The position numbers were made by a program, and so were the translations under genes. DNA of 64,000 nucleotides from Polycyclovorans sp964425915 (GTDB lineage: Bacteria; Pseudomonadota; Gammaproteobacteria; Nevskiales; Nevskiaceae). How positions within the stretch are numbered: position 1 is the stretch's first letter; every line of letters begins with the position of its first letter. The stretch is taken from assembly GCA_964425915.1 (NCBI GenBank), contig CAYROO010000004.1:358928-422927 (forward strand), written 5' to 3'. Positions 53,903-62,835 of this stretch are shown here, in pieces. The notes below the pieces were generated by a model. It saw only the letters and a list, made by a program, of their open reading frames with translations, was not told where the DNA came from and did no database searches.

Positions 53903-54608
53903 CGACTGCGTCCAGGCCATCATCCAAGACCCTTCGCGCTGGTGGGTCCCGGATGAGGCCCATACGCTGTGCCGAGGGGCCTTGCTGTACTGCTTCGTCG
54001 CACATACGGATCAGGTGCCCTACCAGTTCGAACCTGTTGGCCGAACGGTGCCTACCGAGCACGGCAGCGCGACCGTCAAGGTTTCCCCTCTGAAAGTAGG
54101 CGAACCGTTAAAGCCCGTGACGGCGTTGCCGGTCGCAGCACTTCCGCTCAAGCCTGGCGAGGTGTGGGCCGCGTACCGTGCCAAGCGCCGCCCGTGCATC
54201 GTCATCTCCGATGAATGTCCAACCGTGGACCGCGGACTCACCAAGGGCATGCCGAACGCGACGACCGCCCCAACAATGCTCGTGGCGCCGTTCTACGGTG
54301 CCGACAAGGACGGTTCGCGTGCCGGCTTCAACGACGGCTTCGTCGATCGGATTCGGCATTGCGAGTACCCACAGTTCATGTGGGATCAGCTGCCGCTCGA
54401 AGGTGGGCCGCAGACCTCGATTCTCAGGCTTGACCAGATCCAGCCGATTGGTCGTCATTATCACGCGTACAAGACCTGCGGCTGGAAGCTCAGCGACGAT
54501 GCCCTTGCGGTCTTTGACGACCTGATTCACTGGCAGATCTGGGGCGGTGTCCCGGAGGGAAGCGATCTCGTCGCGTTCAGGGAGCTCATGCAAGCCACGT
54601 TCGGCTAG
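53856..54608 (+). CDS. MazF/PemK-like protein, candidate toxin
   Basis: About 250 aa. The core looks like the MazF/PemK/Kid barrel: LKPGEVWAAYRAKRRPCIVI (compare GDIVWVxxxxxxxxRPxxV), TMLVAPFYGADKDGS and the strand SILRLDQIQPIG. Toxins of this fold cut mRNA. Residues before the core (about 85) are an extra domain that I do not recognise. The start is uncertain; the ATG at 53856 lies inside the upstream gene and no ribosome site is good. The overlap suggests translational coupling, the usual layout of toxin-antitoxin pairs. Confidence 0.55.
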   Translation: MTSGHHRPARVRTYPDDCVQAIIQDPSRWWVPDEAHTLCRGALLYCFVAHTDQVPYQFEPVGRTVPTEHGSATVKVSPLKVGEPLKPVTALPVAALPLKPGEVWAAYRAKRRPCIVISDECPTVDRGLTKGMPNATTAPTMLVAPFYGADKDGSRAGFNDGFVDRIRHCEYPQFMWDQLPLEGGPQTSILRLDQIQPIGRHYHAYKTCGWKLSDDALAVFDDLIHWQIWGGVPEGSDLVAFRELMQATFG

Positions 54609-54714
54609 AGGGCCCACGTCTTCATTCCCGCGCAAGTCGATGCGCTGACGCGAGTCAACTTCGTATCGCGACTCGAAATTGGTCTTCATTGGATATCGAG
54701 CGGCAAGCGACATA

Positions 54715-55224
54715 TCAGCGTTGACATCGCGACCGACCAAGTCCGTCTCGGGTACTTGCTACGCTACGACGCTGTCGGTCGCGAGGGGTCGCGGCCGATT
54801 CTATTCGCGATGCACGTGCCCGCGTGCCGCTTAGTTCCTGCAAGATCGCACAGTCCTTTGTGGTGCCCCCGGCATGGCAGGAGGCCCGGATTTTCCGAAG
54901 CTCGGCTTCCAGCGCATGCAGGGTTCGAATGCGGACCAGGACGTGATCAATATGCGCATCGAGCACGTGGTTGACCTCTTCGCAGCCTTGCTCTGGCCTG
55001 CTCTGCAGATCCAGCAGTTGACGGATTTCGGCCTGCGTCATGTCCAGCGCGCGGCAATGCAGCACAAACGCAAGCTGCTGGCGCTGACTCTCATTGTAGA
55101 GGCGATAGTTGCCATAGCTGCGGGCCGGACGCGCGAGCAAACCCGCTTTCTCGTAGTAGCGGATGGTCTCCACCGGCACGGACAGTTCGCGCGCCAACTC
55201 GCCGATGCGATAGGTCTCGGGCAT
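54715..55224 (-). CDS. cadR: CadR/PbrR-type MerR-family regulator
   Basis: The 169-aa regulator has the winged helix YRIGELARELSVPVETIRYY and ARPARSYGNYRLYNE, which is the CadR/PbrR/ZntR subgroup. Metal-site cysteines are C81 and, in the loop CHAGGTTKDCAIL, C116 and C125, fitting divalent Zn/Cd/Pb. The C terminus has about 35 extra residues, Arg/Ser rich instead of the His-rich tail of Pseudomonas CadR. The ATG at 55224 lies just beside the operator that controls the divergent CDF gene. Confidence 0.88.
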   Translation of the reverse strand: MPETYRIGELARELSVPVETIRYYEKAGLLARPARSYGNYRLYNESQRQQLAFVLHCRALDMTQAEIRQLLDLQSRPEQGCEEVNHVLDAHIDHVLVRIRTLHALEAELRKIRASCHAGGTTKDCAILQELSGTRARASRIESAATPRDRQRRSVASTRDGLGRSRCQR

Positions 55225-55238
55225 GCACACCCACCTCC

Positions 55239-55269
55239 TTGACCCTGAAGTTACTACAGGGTGTGCAAT
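55239..55269 (+). promoter_or_regulatory. CadR-type operator/promoter of the CDF gene
   Basis: TTGACC (-35, 55239) and TGCAAT (-10, 55264) with a 19-bp spacer that holds the dyad ACCCTGAAGTTACTACAGGGT, the classical CadR/ZntR-family operator. The first transcribed base falls near 55277, which rules out the ATG at 55223 for the CDF gene. Confidence 0.88.
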
Positions 55270-55297
55270 ACCGCCACCGCTCCATTCCAAGCACCCC

Positions 55298-55936
55298 ATG
55301 TCTGACGCTTGTTCCTCCGGCCCATGCAGCTCTCGCCAGCCCCCGCCTCCTGCGTACCGCCGCGTGCTCTGGGTGGCCCTGGTCGTGAATCTGGCGATGT
55401 TTGCGGTGGAGATCGCTGCCGGTTGGAATGCCGCATCGGCGGCACTGCTCGCTGACGCAGTCGATTTCTTTGGCGATGCGGCCAACTACGCCGTCTCGTT
55501 GTTCGTCCTGTCGATGGGGCTGACCGCACGAGCACGTGCAGCCTTGACCAAGGGCCTGGTCATGGGTGGCTATGGCCTGTATGTCTTGGGACAGGCGGGC
55601 TGGAACGCGCTGCAAGGGGTGTCCCCGGACGCGGTGACCATGGGTGTTGTCGGTGTATTGGCACTGACGTCGAACCTCGCCGTAGCGGTGCTGCTCTACG
55701 CCTTTCGAGATGGCGACGCCAACATGCGCTCGGTGTGGCTGTGCTCGCGCAACGATGCGATCGGCAATGTCGCCATCGTTCTTGCAGCCATCGGCGTATT
55801 CGGCACCGGCACCGCATGGCCTGATCTAGTCGTGGCCGGGATCATGGGTGCTTTGGCAATCTCGGCAGCCCAGCAAGTGGTCGCCCAAGCTCGCCGTGAG
55901 CTGGCGACGACCGGAGTTCGACATGCTCACACCTGA
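55298..55936 (+). CDS. Short cation diffusion facilitator transporter (no C-terminal domain)
   Basis: A 212-aa CDF exporter driven by proton exchange. The six helices hold the metal-site motifs: LLADAVDFFGDAANYAVSLF in TM2 (Asp and Asp) and SRNDAIGNVAIVLAA in TM5 (Asp and Asn). The usual cytoplasmic copper-chaperone-like C-terminal domain is absent, since the protein ends just after TM6 (AISAAQQVVAQARRELATT). The ATG at 55298 follows from the promoter position. It is under CadR-type control and overlaps a small membrane-protein gene. Confidence 0.87.
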   Translation: MSDACSSGPCSSRQPPPPAYRRVLWVALVVNLAMFAVEIAAGWNAASAALLADAVDFFGDAANYAVSLFVLSMGLTARARAALTKGLVMGGYGLYVLGQAGWNALQGVSPDAVTMGVVGVLALTSNLAVAVLLYAFRDGDANMRSVWLCSRNDAIGNVAIVLAAIGVFGTGTAWPDLVVAGIMGALAISAAQQVVAQARRELATTGVRHAHT

Positions 55937-56171
55937 ATTGACCTGGATCGCCTTAATCTCGGTGCAAACGCTGCACTTGTTGCATCATCGTCTGGCAAAG
56001 CGCCATATCAGCTTGGTCGAGGTTTCGACTTCGGCTGTACTGATGATTCCCCCTCAAGGCGTCTTGGCGCCTGTCCTGCTGATGACGCTGCACGGGGCAC
56101 TGATCGTTGTGCAGATCATGGGCAGCATCTCGATTCAGCGGTTCTCACCGCAGTGGGAGAACGTCGCGTGA
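55923..56171 (+). CDS. Small membrane protein downstream of the CDF gene
   Basis: An 82-aa protein with two or three hydrophobic segments (LTWIALISVQTLHLLHHRLA and VLAPVLLMTLHGALIVVQIM) and four clustered His. I do not recognise the family. It overlaps the CDF gene by 14 bp, so it is co-expressed; an accessory subunit for metal transport is inference. Confidence 0.5.
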   Translation: MLTPELTWIALISVQTLHLLHHRLAKRHISLVEVSTSAVLMIPPQGVLAPVLLMTLHGALIVVQIMGSISIQRFSPQWENVA

Positions 56172-56295
56172 CCTGCGGTGTGCCGAAGGGTCGGCGCTGG
56201 GCAATCGATATCAGCAGCACTCGCGGCCGCGGGTCGATCTCGGCGATCGTCAACGCAACGGGAACCTGTCGAGGGTCGTGGTAGTCTAGCGTTCG

Positions 56296-56694
56296 ATGTT
56301 TCGCTCTCTTGCCATCTGGTCACTGGTCGCGGGTCTCGTTGTAACGAGGCTGCTCGGCTTGCATCTGCATGTTTGTGCGGGCATCGAGAGCCTTGGCCAC
56401 GTTCACGAGTCCACACACTACGCTGACGCCGGGTTGTTGTTCGGCGAAGAACACGCCAATGATCATCCGGATCACCTGGAAGTCGAACTCACGTCAGTCG
56501 GCTTCCCTGGGCAATACCTCGACCCCGATGGCGATACCGCGCCTGCGCTGATCGGTCCTGATCGCCTGGACCCAACATCGTCTGCCGGCTGGCTGAGTGT
56601 TCGCATTCCACGCGGCCCTCCCGTCCTGCACCCTGCGCGCCCCGCATTCTTCACTCCGGCCCCTCGCGGCCCGCCCATGAACTCCCTCGCCTGA
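56296..56694 (+). CDS. CzcI-like periplasmic/regulatory protein upstream of czcC
   Basis: A 132-aa protein with an N-terminal hydrophobic segment (residues about 3-22) followed by a His/Asp-rich stretch (HLHVCAGIESLGHVHESTHY, EEHANDHPDHLEVELT). It resembles in size, position and composition the CzcI-type proteins found before czcC and suspected to modulate czc expression. The Pro-rich tail has no family. Assignment is by context. Confidence 0.55.
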   Translation: MFRSLAIWSLVAGLVVTRLLGLHLHVCAGIESLGHVHESTHYADAGLLFGEEHANDHPDHLEVELTSVGFPGQYLDPDGDTAPALIGPDRLDPTSSAGWLSVRIPRGPPVLHPARPAFFTPAPRGPPMNSLA

Positions 56695-56702
56695 ACCCCT
56701 TC

Positions 56703-56720
56703 ATGCCCTGATCAGGGCAT
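56703..56720. repeat. 18-bp perfect palindrome before czcC
   Basis: ATGCCCTGATCAGGGCAT, centred between the CzcI-like stop and czcC start. It could be an operator or an mRNA hairpin. It has no U tract, so a terminator is less likely. Confidence 0.5.
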
Positions 56721-56746
56721 CCGTTCACGCAGTCGGGAGTTTTTCC

Positions 56747-58006
56747 ATGTTTTTTCGACTCATCGCCGCAGGGCGCCTTGCGCCCGTGGTTCTGCTTGCG
56801 GTGGCTTTCAGTGATCCGTCCGTTGCCAGCGGCGCGTCGCTCAAGTTGCGAGACGCGCTGGCGCGTACCCTGGAGTCCAATCCCGACCTCGCGGCCTACG
56901 AGTACGTACTCAGGGCACAAGATGGCCGGATCACACAGGCTGGCCTGCGGCCCAATCCGGTTATCACTGCAGACGTTGAGAACGCTTTTGGCACTGGTGA
57001 AACGCGCGGTCTTGACGCCACTGAAATGACGATCGGTCTGAGCCAGCTGATCGAGCTTGATGGCCTGCGGGACAAGCGAGTCACCAGTGCACAGTTCACC
57101 CGTGAAGGCCTTGAGATCGACGGTCAGATCAGACGCCTCGACATTCTCGCGGAGACGGCGCGGCGGTTCGTCAAGTTGGTCGGCCAGCAAGAGCAACACC
57201 GGCTAACGCACCTTGCCGTCGAACTCTCCGAGAAGACCGCGGAAGCCGTGCAGCGTCGTGTCGCTGCAGCGATATCGCCTGAATCCGAGCGGGATCGGGC
57301 TGCGGTCGCCTTAGAACGTGCGCGCATCGCTGATGCTCATGCCGAACATGCGCTAGTCGCAGCGCGCTATGAGCTGGCTGCGTCGTGGGGCGCGATCCAA
57401 CCTGATTTCGTGGAAGCCGCCGCCGACTTGTACGCGTTGCCGGAACTTTCCGCGTATGAGGATCTGCTCGCTGCGCTTGAGCGTACGCCCGACCTTTCGC
57501 GATACCTGAGTGAACGCCGGTTACGCGAATCCGAGGTAACCCTCGCCCTAGCCAGCCAGCGTCCGGGCATCGAGATCGGCGCGGGCATCAGGCGGCTCGC
57601 GGAGATTGACGACACGGCATTCGTCTTCAATGTGGGCATCCCACTGACGGTCAATAACCGCAACCAAGGCGCCGTGGCCGAGGCGGAGGCGCTCAAGGCG
57701 GGTGCACAAGCCAATCGCAGCGCTGCCCTGCTCAAGGCCCGCACACAGTTGTTTAGCAATCACCGCGAACTGCAAGACCTTGGGCAGCAGGTGCGTGCAT
57801 TACGAGAGCGGGCTCTGCCGCGGACCGAAGCGGCACTGAAAGGGACTGAGTCTGCCTACGAGCGGGGGCGTTACAGCTACCTGGAACTGGTTGATGCGCA
57901 GCGCGAACTGCTCAGCGTGCGTGACAACTTGATCGAAGCTGCCATGCAGTACCACCTCACCCTGATCGAAATCGAGCGACTTACTGCTACGGCCGTAAGT
58001 CGCTGA
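56747..58006 (+). CDS. czcC: TolC-family outer-membrane factor CzcC-like
   Basis: The 419-aa outer-membrane exit duct of a tripartite heavy-metal efflux pump. After a signal peptide (about 27 residues) two helical repeats of the TolC type follow, as in LRDALARTLESNPDLAAYEY and GLRPNPVITADVENAFG. The second half has ALKGTESAYERGRYSYLELV and DAQRELLSVRDNLIEAAMQY. GGGAG precedes the ATG. It leads the czcC-czcB-CDF-czcA-desaturase run. Confidence 0.92.
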   Translation: MFFRLIAAGRLAPVVLLAVAFSDPSVASGASLKLRDALARTLESNPDLAAYEYVLRAQDGRITQAGLRPNPVITADVENAFGTGETRGLDATEMTIGLSQLIELDGLRDKRVTSAQFTREGLEIDGQIRRLDILAETARRFVKLVGQQEQHRLTHLAVELSEKTAEAVQRRVAAAISPESERDRAAVALERARIADAHAEHALVAARYELAASWGAIQPDFVEAAADLYALPELSAYEDLLAALERTPDLSRYLSERRLRESEVTLALASQRPGIEIGAGIRRLAEIDDTAFVFNVGIPLTVNNRNQGAVAEAEALKAGAQANRSAALLKARTQLFSNHRELQDLGQQVRALRERALPRTEAALKGTESAYERGRYSYLELVDAQRELLSVRDNLIEAAMQYHLTLIEIERLTATAVSR

Positions 58007-58018
58007 AGGACACGTCGC

Positions 58019-59074
58019 ATGAACATGAACACAACCAAGCGTTACCTCATCGTCGTCCCGGCGCTAATCGCACTCGCGCTAGGCGCCTGCGGTGGCAGTA
58101 ACGGATCGCCCCATCTGGACGAGCAAGGTCACGAACACGAAGACCGACGCAGTCATGGCGAAAACGCCCCTCACAGTGAATCCGAAAAACATGAGGAGGG
58201 GGATCGCCACGAGACCGACAAGCAGTCAGACGTCGATACGCACGACGAGGAAACTGCGCACGGCGAAACGCTCAGGTTGACTCCCGAGGCACGCGATGCT
58301 GCTGGACTGACGATCGCACCGGCCGGACCCAGCACTCTGGTGGAGACGCTGCTGCTCTATGGAGCCGTCGTCCCCAATGCCGAGCGCACACGCGCCGTCT
58401 CGGCCCGATTCCCGGGAATGGTTCGAAGCGTTGATGTCAGTATTGGCGATCGGGTGCGCCAAGGCGCGATGCTGGCCACGGTCGAGAGCAACGAGAGTCT
58501 TCGGACGTTCGCTGTTACCAGCCCATTGGATGGCACGGTCATCAATCGCTTCACCAACCCCGGCGAACAGGCAGATCGCGAGGCCATGTTCGTCGTGGCC
58601 GACCTTAGCAGCGTTTGGGTCGACCTGGCGCTGTATCCGCGCGACCGGGGGCGGGTACAGGTAGGGCAATCCGCACAGATCTCGGCGGAGGGTCCGCTAA
58701 GCGCGCTCGGAAAAGTGATCTTCGTCTCACCGATGTCCGCTCGAGAAACGCAATCGCAAACCGCGAGGGTGCTTCTGGAGAACGTCGATGGTATTTGGAC
58801 GCCGGGACTCAACGTTCAGGGTCATGTGGCGATTGGTGAGTTCGCCGTCTCGGTCGCAGTGCCCGACGCTGCACTGCAGCAGATCGAGGACAGTACGTCG
58901 GTGTTCGTCGAGCACAACGGCGAGCTTGAAGTGCGACCAGTCAGGGTTGGTCGCAACGACGGTCGGAACGCGGAGATTCTCGAAGGCCTGAAAGCTGGTG
59001 AGTCGGTTGTTGTCGAGGGCAGCTTTGTCCTCAAGGCCGAACTCGGCAAGGGAGAGGCTGAACATGGGCACTGA
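58019..59074 (+). CDS. czcB: Membrane-fusion protein CzcB-like (lipoprotein)
   Basis: The 351-aa periplasmic adaptor links pump and outer-membrane duct. A lipobox (ALGACGG, C24) anchors it to the inner membrane. Residues about 32-85 are a His/Glu/Asp-rich metal-binding stretch (HLDEQGHEHEDRRSHGENAP). Then come the barrel-sandwich and beta-barrel domains (VVPNAERTRAVSARFPGMVR, SPLDGTVINRFTNPGEQADR). The ATG at 58019 follows AAGGA. Confidence 0.92.
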   Translation: MNMNTTKRYLIVVPALIALALGACGGSNGSPHLDEQGHEHEDRRSHGENAPHSESEKHEEGDRHETDKQSDVDTHDEETAHGETLRLTPEARDAAGLTIAPAGPSTLVETLLLYGAVVPNAERTRAVSARFPGMVRSVDVSIGDRVRQGAMLATVESNESLRTFAVTSPLDGTVINRFTNPGEQADREAMFVVADLSSVWVDLALYPRDRGRVQVGQSAQISAEGPLSALGKVIFVSPMSARETQSQTARVLLENVDGIWTPGLNVQGHVAIGEFAVSVAVPDAALQQIEDSTSVFVEHNGELEVRPVRVGRNDGRNAEILEGLKAGESVVVEGSFVLKAELGKGEAEHGH

Positions 59075-59699
59075 GCACGGCACTTCTCTCGATCCGCGCG
59101 ACAATCGGCAGCGCCGCACGCTGCTCCAGGTCACGGGCCTGAACGCGGGCCTGTTTGCAGGGCTAATCGTTGCCGGCTTGGCGTCCGAGTCCAGCGCCCT
59201 GATTGCGAACGCGCTCGACAATCTGTCGGACGCTGCTGCTTACGCCCTCAGCTTTTTCGCGGTCACTCGCTCGGACCGCTGGAAGGTGGCCGCGGCAAGC
59301 GTCACCGGTGTGATGTTGCTGGTTCTGGCCGTGGGCGTGACGGTGGATGCCCTACGACGATTCGTGGTCGGGTCCGAGCCGCTCGGGCCATGGATGATGG
59401 CGGCAGCCGTCGGCGCAGCTGCGATCAATCTTTGGTGCATCTTCCTGTTGCGGTCGCAGCATGGCGAAGACGTGAATATGCGCGCCGCCTGGACCATGAG
59501 CATTAATGATTTCGCCTCGAACTTCGGCATCCTGCTCGCCGGCGGATTGGTCGTGCTGATGGGGTGGAATTGGCCTGACCTGGTGGTCGCCCTGCTCATT
59601 GCGCTCGTCGCAATCAGTGGTGGGGTGCGCACGCTCAAGGATGCGCATCAGACGCTGCAGTCTTCTGGTACGGACTCCACCGGACATCGCCATGATTGA
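59064..59699 (+). CDS. Second short CDF-family transporter
   Basis: A 211-aa CDF protein with six helices and the TM2 motif ALIANALDNLSDAAAYALSF and TM5 motif MSINDFASNFGILLAGG. Like the first CDF it lacks the cytoplasmic C-terminal domain, ending shortly after TM6. It overlaps czcB by 11 bp and czcA by 8 bp, so it is embedded in the pump operon rather than next to it. Confidence 0.87.
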   Translation: MGTEHGTSLDPRDNRQRRTLLQVTGLNAGLFAGLIVAGLASESSALIANALDNLSDAAAYALSFFAVTRSDRWKVAAASVTGVMLLVLAVGVTVDALRRFVVGSEPLGPWMMAAAVGAAAINLWCIFLLRSQHGEDVNMRAAWTMSINDFASNFGILLAGGLVVLMGWNWPDLVVALLIALVAISGGVRTLKDAHQTLQSSGTDSTGHRHD

Positions 59700-62600
59700 A
59701 TCGATTCTGCGTTTTTCCATCGCTCGTAGCGGTGTCGTCATGGTGCTGATGCTCATGCTGGCCGCGCTGGGCATCTACAACTATCAGCGCCTGCCCATAG
59801 ATGCAGTGCCCGACATCACCAATGTTCAGGTGCAGATCAACACGCGAGCAGCTGGTTACACACCGCTGGAGGTTGAACAACGGATCACCTACCCAATCGA
59901 GACGGCAATCACTGGGCTCCCGGGTTTGGACTACCGACGCTCCTTGTCGCGTTACGGTCTGTCGCAAGTCACAGTGATCTTCGAAGAAGGCACCGACATC
60001 TACTTCGCGCGGCAGCTGATCAATGAGCGGCTGCAACAGGTGCGAAGCAGCTTGCCGGACGATGTCGAGCCAGCAATGGGCCCGATTGCCACTGGCCTTG
60101 GCGAGATCTTCCTATATACCGTCGAGGCCGACGCCGATGCGCGGCAGCGTGACGGCACGCCCTATGACGCTACCGCGCTACGCAGCCTGCAGGACTGGGT
60201 GATCCGTCCGCAGCTGCTGCAGGTTCCGGGGGTAACCGAAGTCAACAGTATCGGCGGCTATGCCAAGCAGTTCCATGTGCAGCCCTATCCCGAAAAGCTT
60301 CTGGCATACGACCTAACGTTCGCCGACGTCATCAGGGCGGTTGCGCGCAACAACGCGAATCGCGGCGCCGGATATCTGGAACGCAAAAGCGAGCAGCTGC
60401 TGGTCCGCATCCCCGGCCAGGTAGACGGTATCCCCGACTTAGGTCGCATCGTGGTGGCGACTCGCGGGGGGCTGCCGATTCATGTCTCCGATGTGGCCGA
60501 AGTGGGCTTAGGGAAGGAGTTGAGAACTGGCGCAGCAACGCGGGATGGCCATGAGACTGTACTGGGCACGGCCGTAATGCTGATCGGTGCTAACAGCCGA
60601 GAAGTTGCCAAGGCCGTCGCCGAACGTCTTTCACGGGTCAACGAGTCCCTCCCGAAGGGGATCAGGGCCGTGCCCGCCTACGATCGCACGGTACTCGTGG
60701 ACAAGGCCATCGCCACAGTTCAGAAAAATCTTCTGGAAGGCGCGCTACTGGTCATCGTCATCCTGTTCTTGCTACTCGGCAACCTCAGGGCCGCGCTGCT
60801 CACCGCGATGGTGATTCCCCTGGCCATGCTGATGACGATTACGGGGATGGTCGAGAGTCACGTGTCTGCCAATCTCATGAGCCTGGGGGCACTGGATTTC
60901 GGCTTGATCGTGGACGGTGCGGTGATCATCGTCGAGAACTGCTTGCGCCGTCTGTCGCAGGAGAGCGAGGAGCGGGGTGCCCTCAATCTCAAAGAACGCA
61001 TGCAGACCGTTTTCGAGTCCACTGCGGAGGTAATCAGGCCCAGTCTGTTCGGCGTATTCATCATCATGGCGGTTTACCTGCCGATCTTTGCGCTTGAGGG
61101 GGTTGAGGGAAAGATGTTTCACCCGATGGCACAAACAGTGGTGATGGCGCTTGCGGCCGCGTTGTTCTTGTCTGTGACCTTCGTTCCCGCTGGAGTGGCG
61201 CTACTGTTTCGCGGCCCGGTGCGTGAAAAGCACAATCGCGTGATGGAGGCCGCTCGAAAGGGCTACGAACCGCTGTTGCGCTGGGCGCTCAACGCTCGTG
61301 TCGCCCTACTAGCCGCAGCGGTAGTTCTGGTCCTGGCCTGTGGCTGGCTGGCGACGCGCCTAGGCAGCGAGTTCGTGCCTAGCTTGAACGAAGGCGACAT
61401 CGCCGTGCAGGCTCTACGCATACCGGCAACAGGCCTCTCCCAGTCGGTGGCGTTCCAGCAGCAGGTCGAGACGCGCTTGCTGCAGTTCCCTGAGGTGCTC
61501 ACTGCTTTCGCGCGTACTGGCACCGCTGAAGTCGCAACCGACGCAATGCCGCCCAATATCTCGGACGGTTACGTGATGCTCAAGCCTCGGGACGAGTGGC
61601 CCAACCCTGACAAGCCCAAAGCCGAGTTGGTAGCGGAGATCCAGGAAGCGCTCGAACAACTCCCTGGAAACGCCTATGAGATGAGTCAACCAATCCAGCT
61701 ACGCTTCAATGAATTGATCTCCGGCGTACGCTCGGATTTCGCCATAAAGCTCTACGGCGATGATCTCGATCTAATGCTCTCTACGAGCAATGAGATCTCA
61801 AAGGTGGTGCGCGGGATTCCAGGCGCTGCAGACGTTAAGGTTGAACAGGTCACCGGCCTTCCTGTCCTGTCCGTTGTTCCGCGCCGGGAGGCACTGGCCC
61901 GCTACGGCATCGCGATATCGGACCTCCAAGATGTGGTCGCCACCGCCATTGGCGGCCAGGAGACAGGACTGGTCTACGAGGGTGATGCACGCTACGACAT
62001 CGTTGTTCGCCTGCCTGAGGGTCGCCGCGATGACATTCGCGCCCTTGAACGCCTGCCGGTGCCTTTGCCGACGGGGAATCAAGTGCCGCTGGGCGAGGTT
62101 GCGAAGCTGACAGTTGCGCCCGGCCCAAACCAGATCAGTCGTGAGGACGGCAAGCGCCGCGTTACCGTTACCGCCAATGTGCGAAATCGCGATCTCGGGA
62201 GCTTTGTGGCCGAAGCTCAGCAGGCCGTCCGAGGAGTTGCGATCCCTCCCGGTTACTGGATCGATTATGGCGGCACATTCGAGCAGCTGGAATCCGCATC
62301 CCAGCGGCTGTCTATTGTCGTGCCGCTCACGCTGGCACTGATTTTGGGCCTGCTGGTGCTGGCCTTCGGCAATCTGCGAGATGCACTGGTGATATTTAGC
62401 GGCGTGCCGCTGGCGCTAACCGGTGGGGTGCTCGCTCTTTGGCTGCGCGACATTCCGCTCTCGATTAGTGCGGGCGTAGGCTTCATTGCACTTTCAGGCG
62501 TCGCAGTCCTGAACGGACTTGTGATGGTGAGCTTTATCAAGTCCCTGCGCGCGGAAGGAATGGCACTTGATGACGCCATCGTGCAGGGGGCGCTCATCCG

Positions 62601-62835
62601 TCTACGGCCCGTGCTGATGACCGCGCTGGTGGCAAGCTTGGGCTTCGTGCCCATGGCGCTCAACGTCGGCACTGGCGCGGAGGTGCAGCGTCCGTTGGCT
62701 ACGGTGGTGATCGGCGGAATTGTGTCGTCCACGTTGCTGACCTTGCTCGTGCTACCAGGCCTATACCACATCGTGTGGAGGCGCAAGCCCGGGTCGATGG
62801 TCGCGCATGCCGAACCCGTCGGGATGTCTCCATGA
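59692..62835 (+). CDS. czcA: CzcA-type heavy-metal RND efflux pump
   Basis: The 1047-aa inner-membrane proton/metal antiporter. The TM4 signature DFGLIVDGAVIIVEN gives D402, D408 and E415, the residues of Cupriavidus CzcA that mark divalent Zn/Co/Cd transport rather than Cu(I)/Ag(I). SILRFSIARSGVVMVLM opens the protein and NVQVQINTRAAGYTPLEVEQ is a typical porter-domain segment. I used the ATG at 59692; it overlaps the CDF gene. Confidence 0.95.
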   Translation: MIESILRFSIARSGVVMVLMLMLAALGIYNYQRLPIDAVPDITNVQVQINTRAAGYTPLEVEQRITYPIETAITGLPGLDYRRSLSRYGLSQVTVIFEEGTDIYFARQLINERLQQVRSSLPDDVEPAMGPIATGLGEIFLYTVEADADARQRDGTPYDATALRSLQDWVIRPQLLQVPGVTEVNSIGGYAKQFHVQPYPEKLLAYDLTFADVIRAVARNNANRGAGYLERKSEQLLVRIPGQVDGIPDLGRIVVATRGGLPIHVSDVAEVGLGKELRTGAATRDGHETVLGTAVMLIGANSREVAKAVAERLSRVNESLPKGIRAVPAYDRTVLVDKAIATVQKNLLEGALLVIVILFLLLGNLRAALLTAMVIPLAMLMTITGMVESHVSANLMSLGALDFGLIVDGAVIIVENCLRRLSQESEERGALNLKERMQTVFESTAEVIRPSLFGVFIIMAVYLPIFALEGVEGKMFHPMAQTVVMALAAALFLSVTFVPAGVALLFRGPVREKHNRVMEAARKGYEPLLRWALNARVALLAAAVVLVLACGWLATRLGSEFVPSLNEGDIAVQALRIPATGLSQSVAFQQQVETRLLQFPEVLTAFARTGTAEVATDAMPPNISDGYVMLKPRDEWPNPDKPKAELVAEIQEALEQLPGNAYEMSQPIQLRFNELISGVRSDFAIKLYGDDLDLMLSTSNEISKVVRGIPGAADVKVEQVTGLPVLSVVPRREALARYGIAISDLQDVVATAIGGQETGLVYEGDARYDIVVRLPEGRRDDIRALERLPVPLPTGNQVPLGEVAKLTVAPGPNQISREDGKRRVTVTANVRNRDLGSFVAEAQQAVRGVAIPPGYWIDYGGTFEQLESASQRLSIVVPLTLALILGLLVLAFGNLRDALVIFSGVPLALTGGVLALWLRDIPLSISAGVGFIALSGVAVLNGLVMVSFIKSLRAEGMALDDAIVQGALIRLRPVLMTALVASLGFVPMALNVGTGAEVQRPLATVVIGGIVSSTLLTLLVLPGLYHIVWRRKPGSMVAHAEPVGMSP

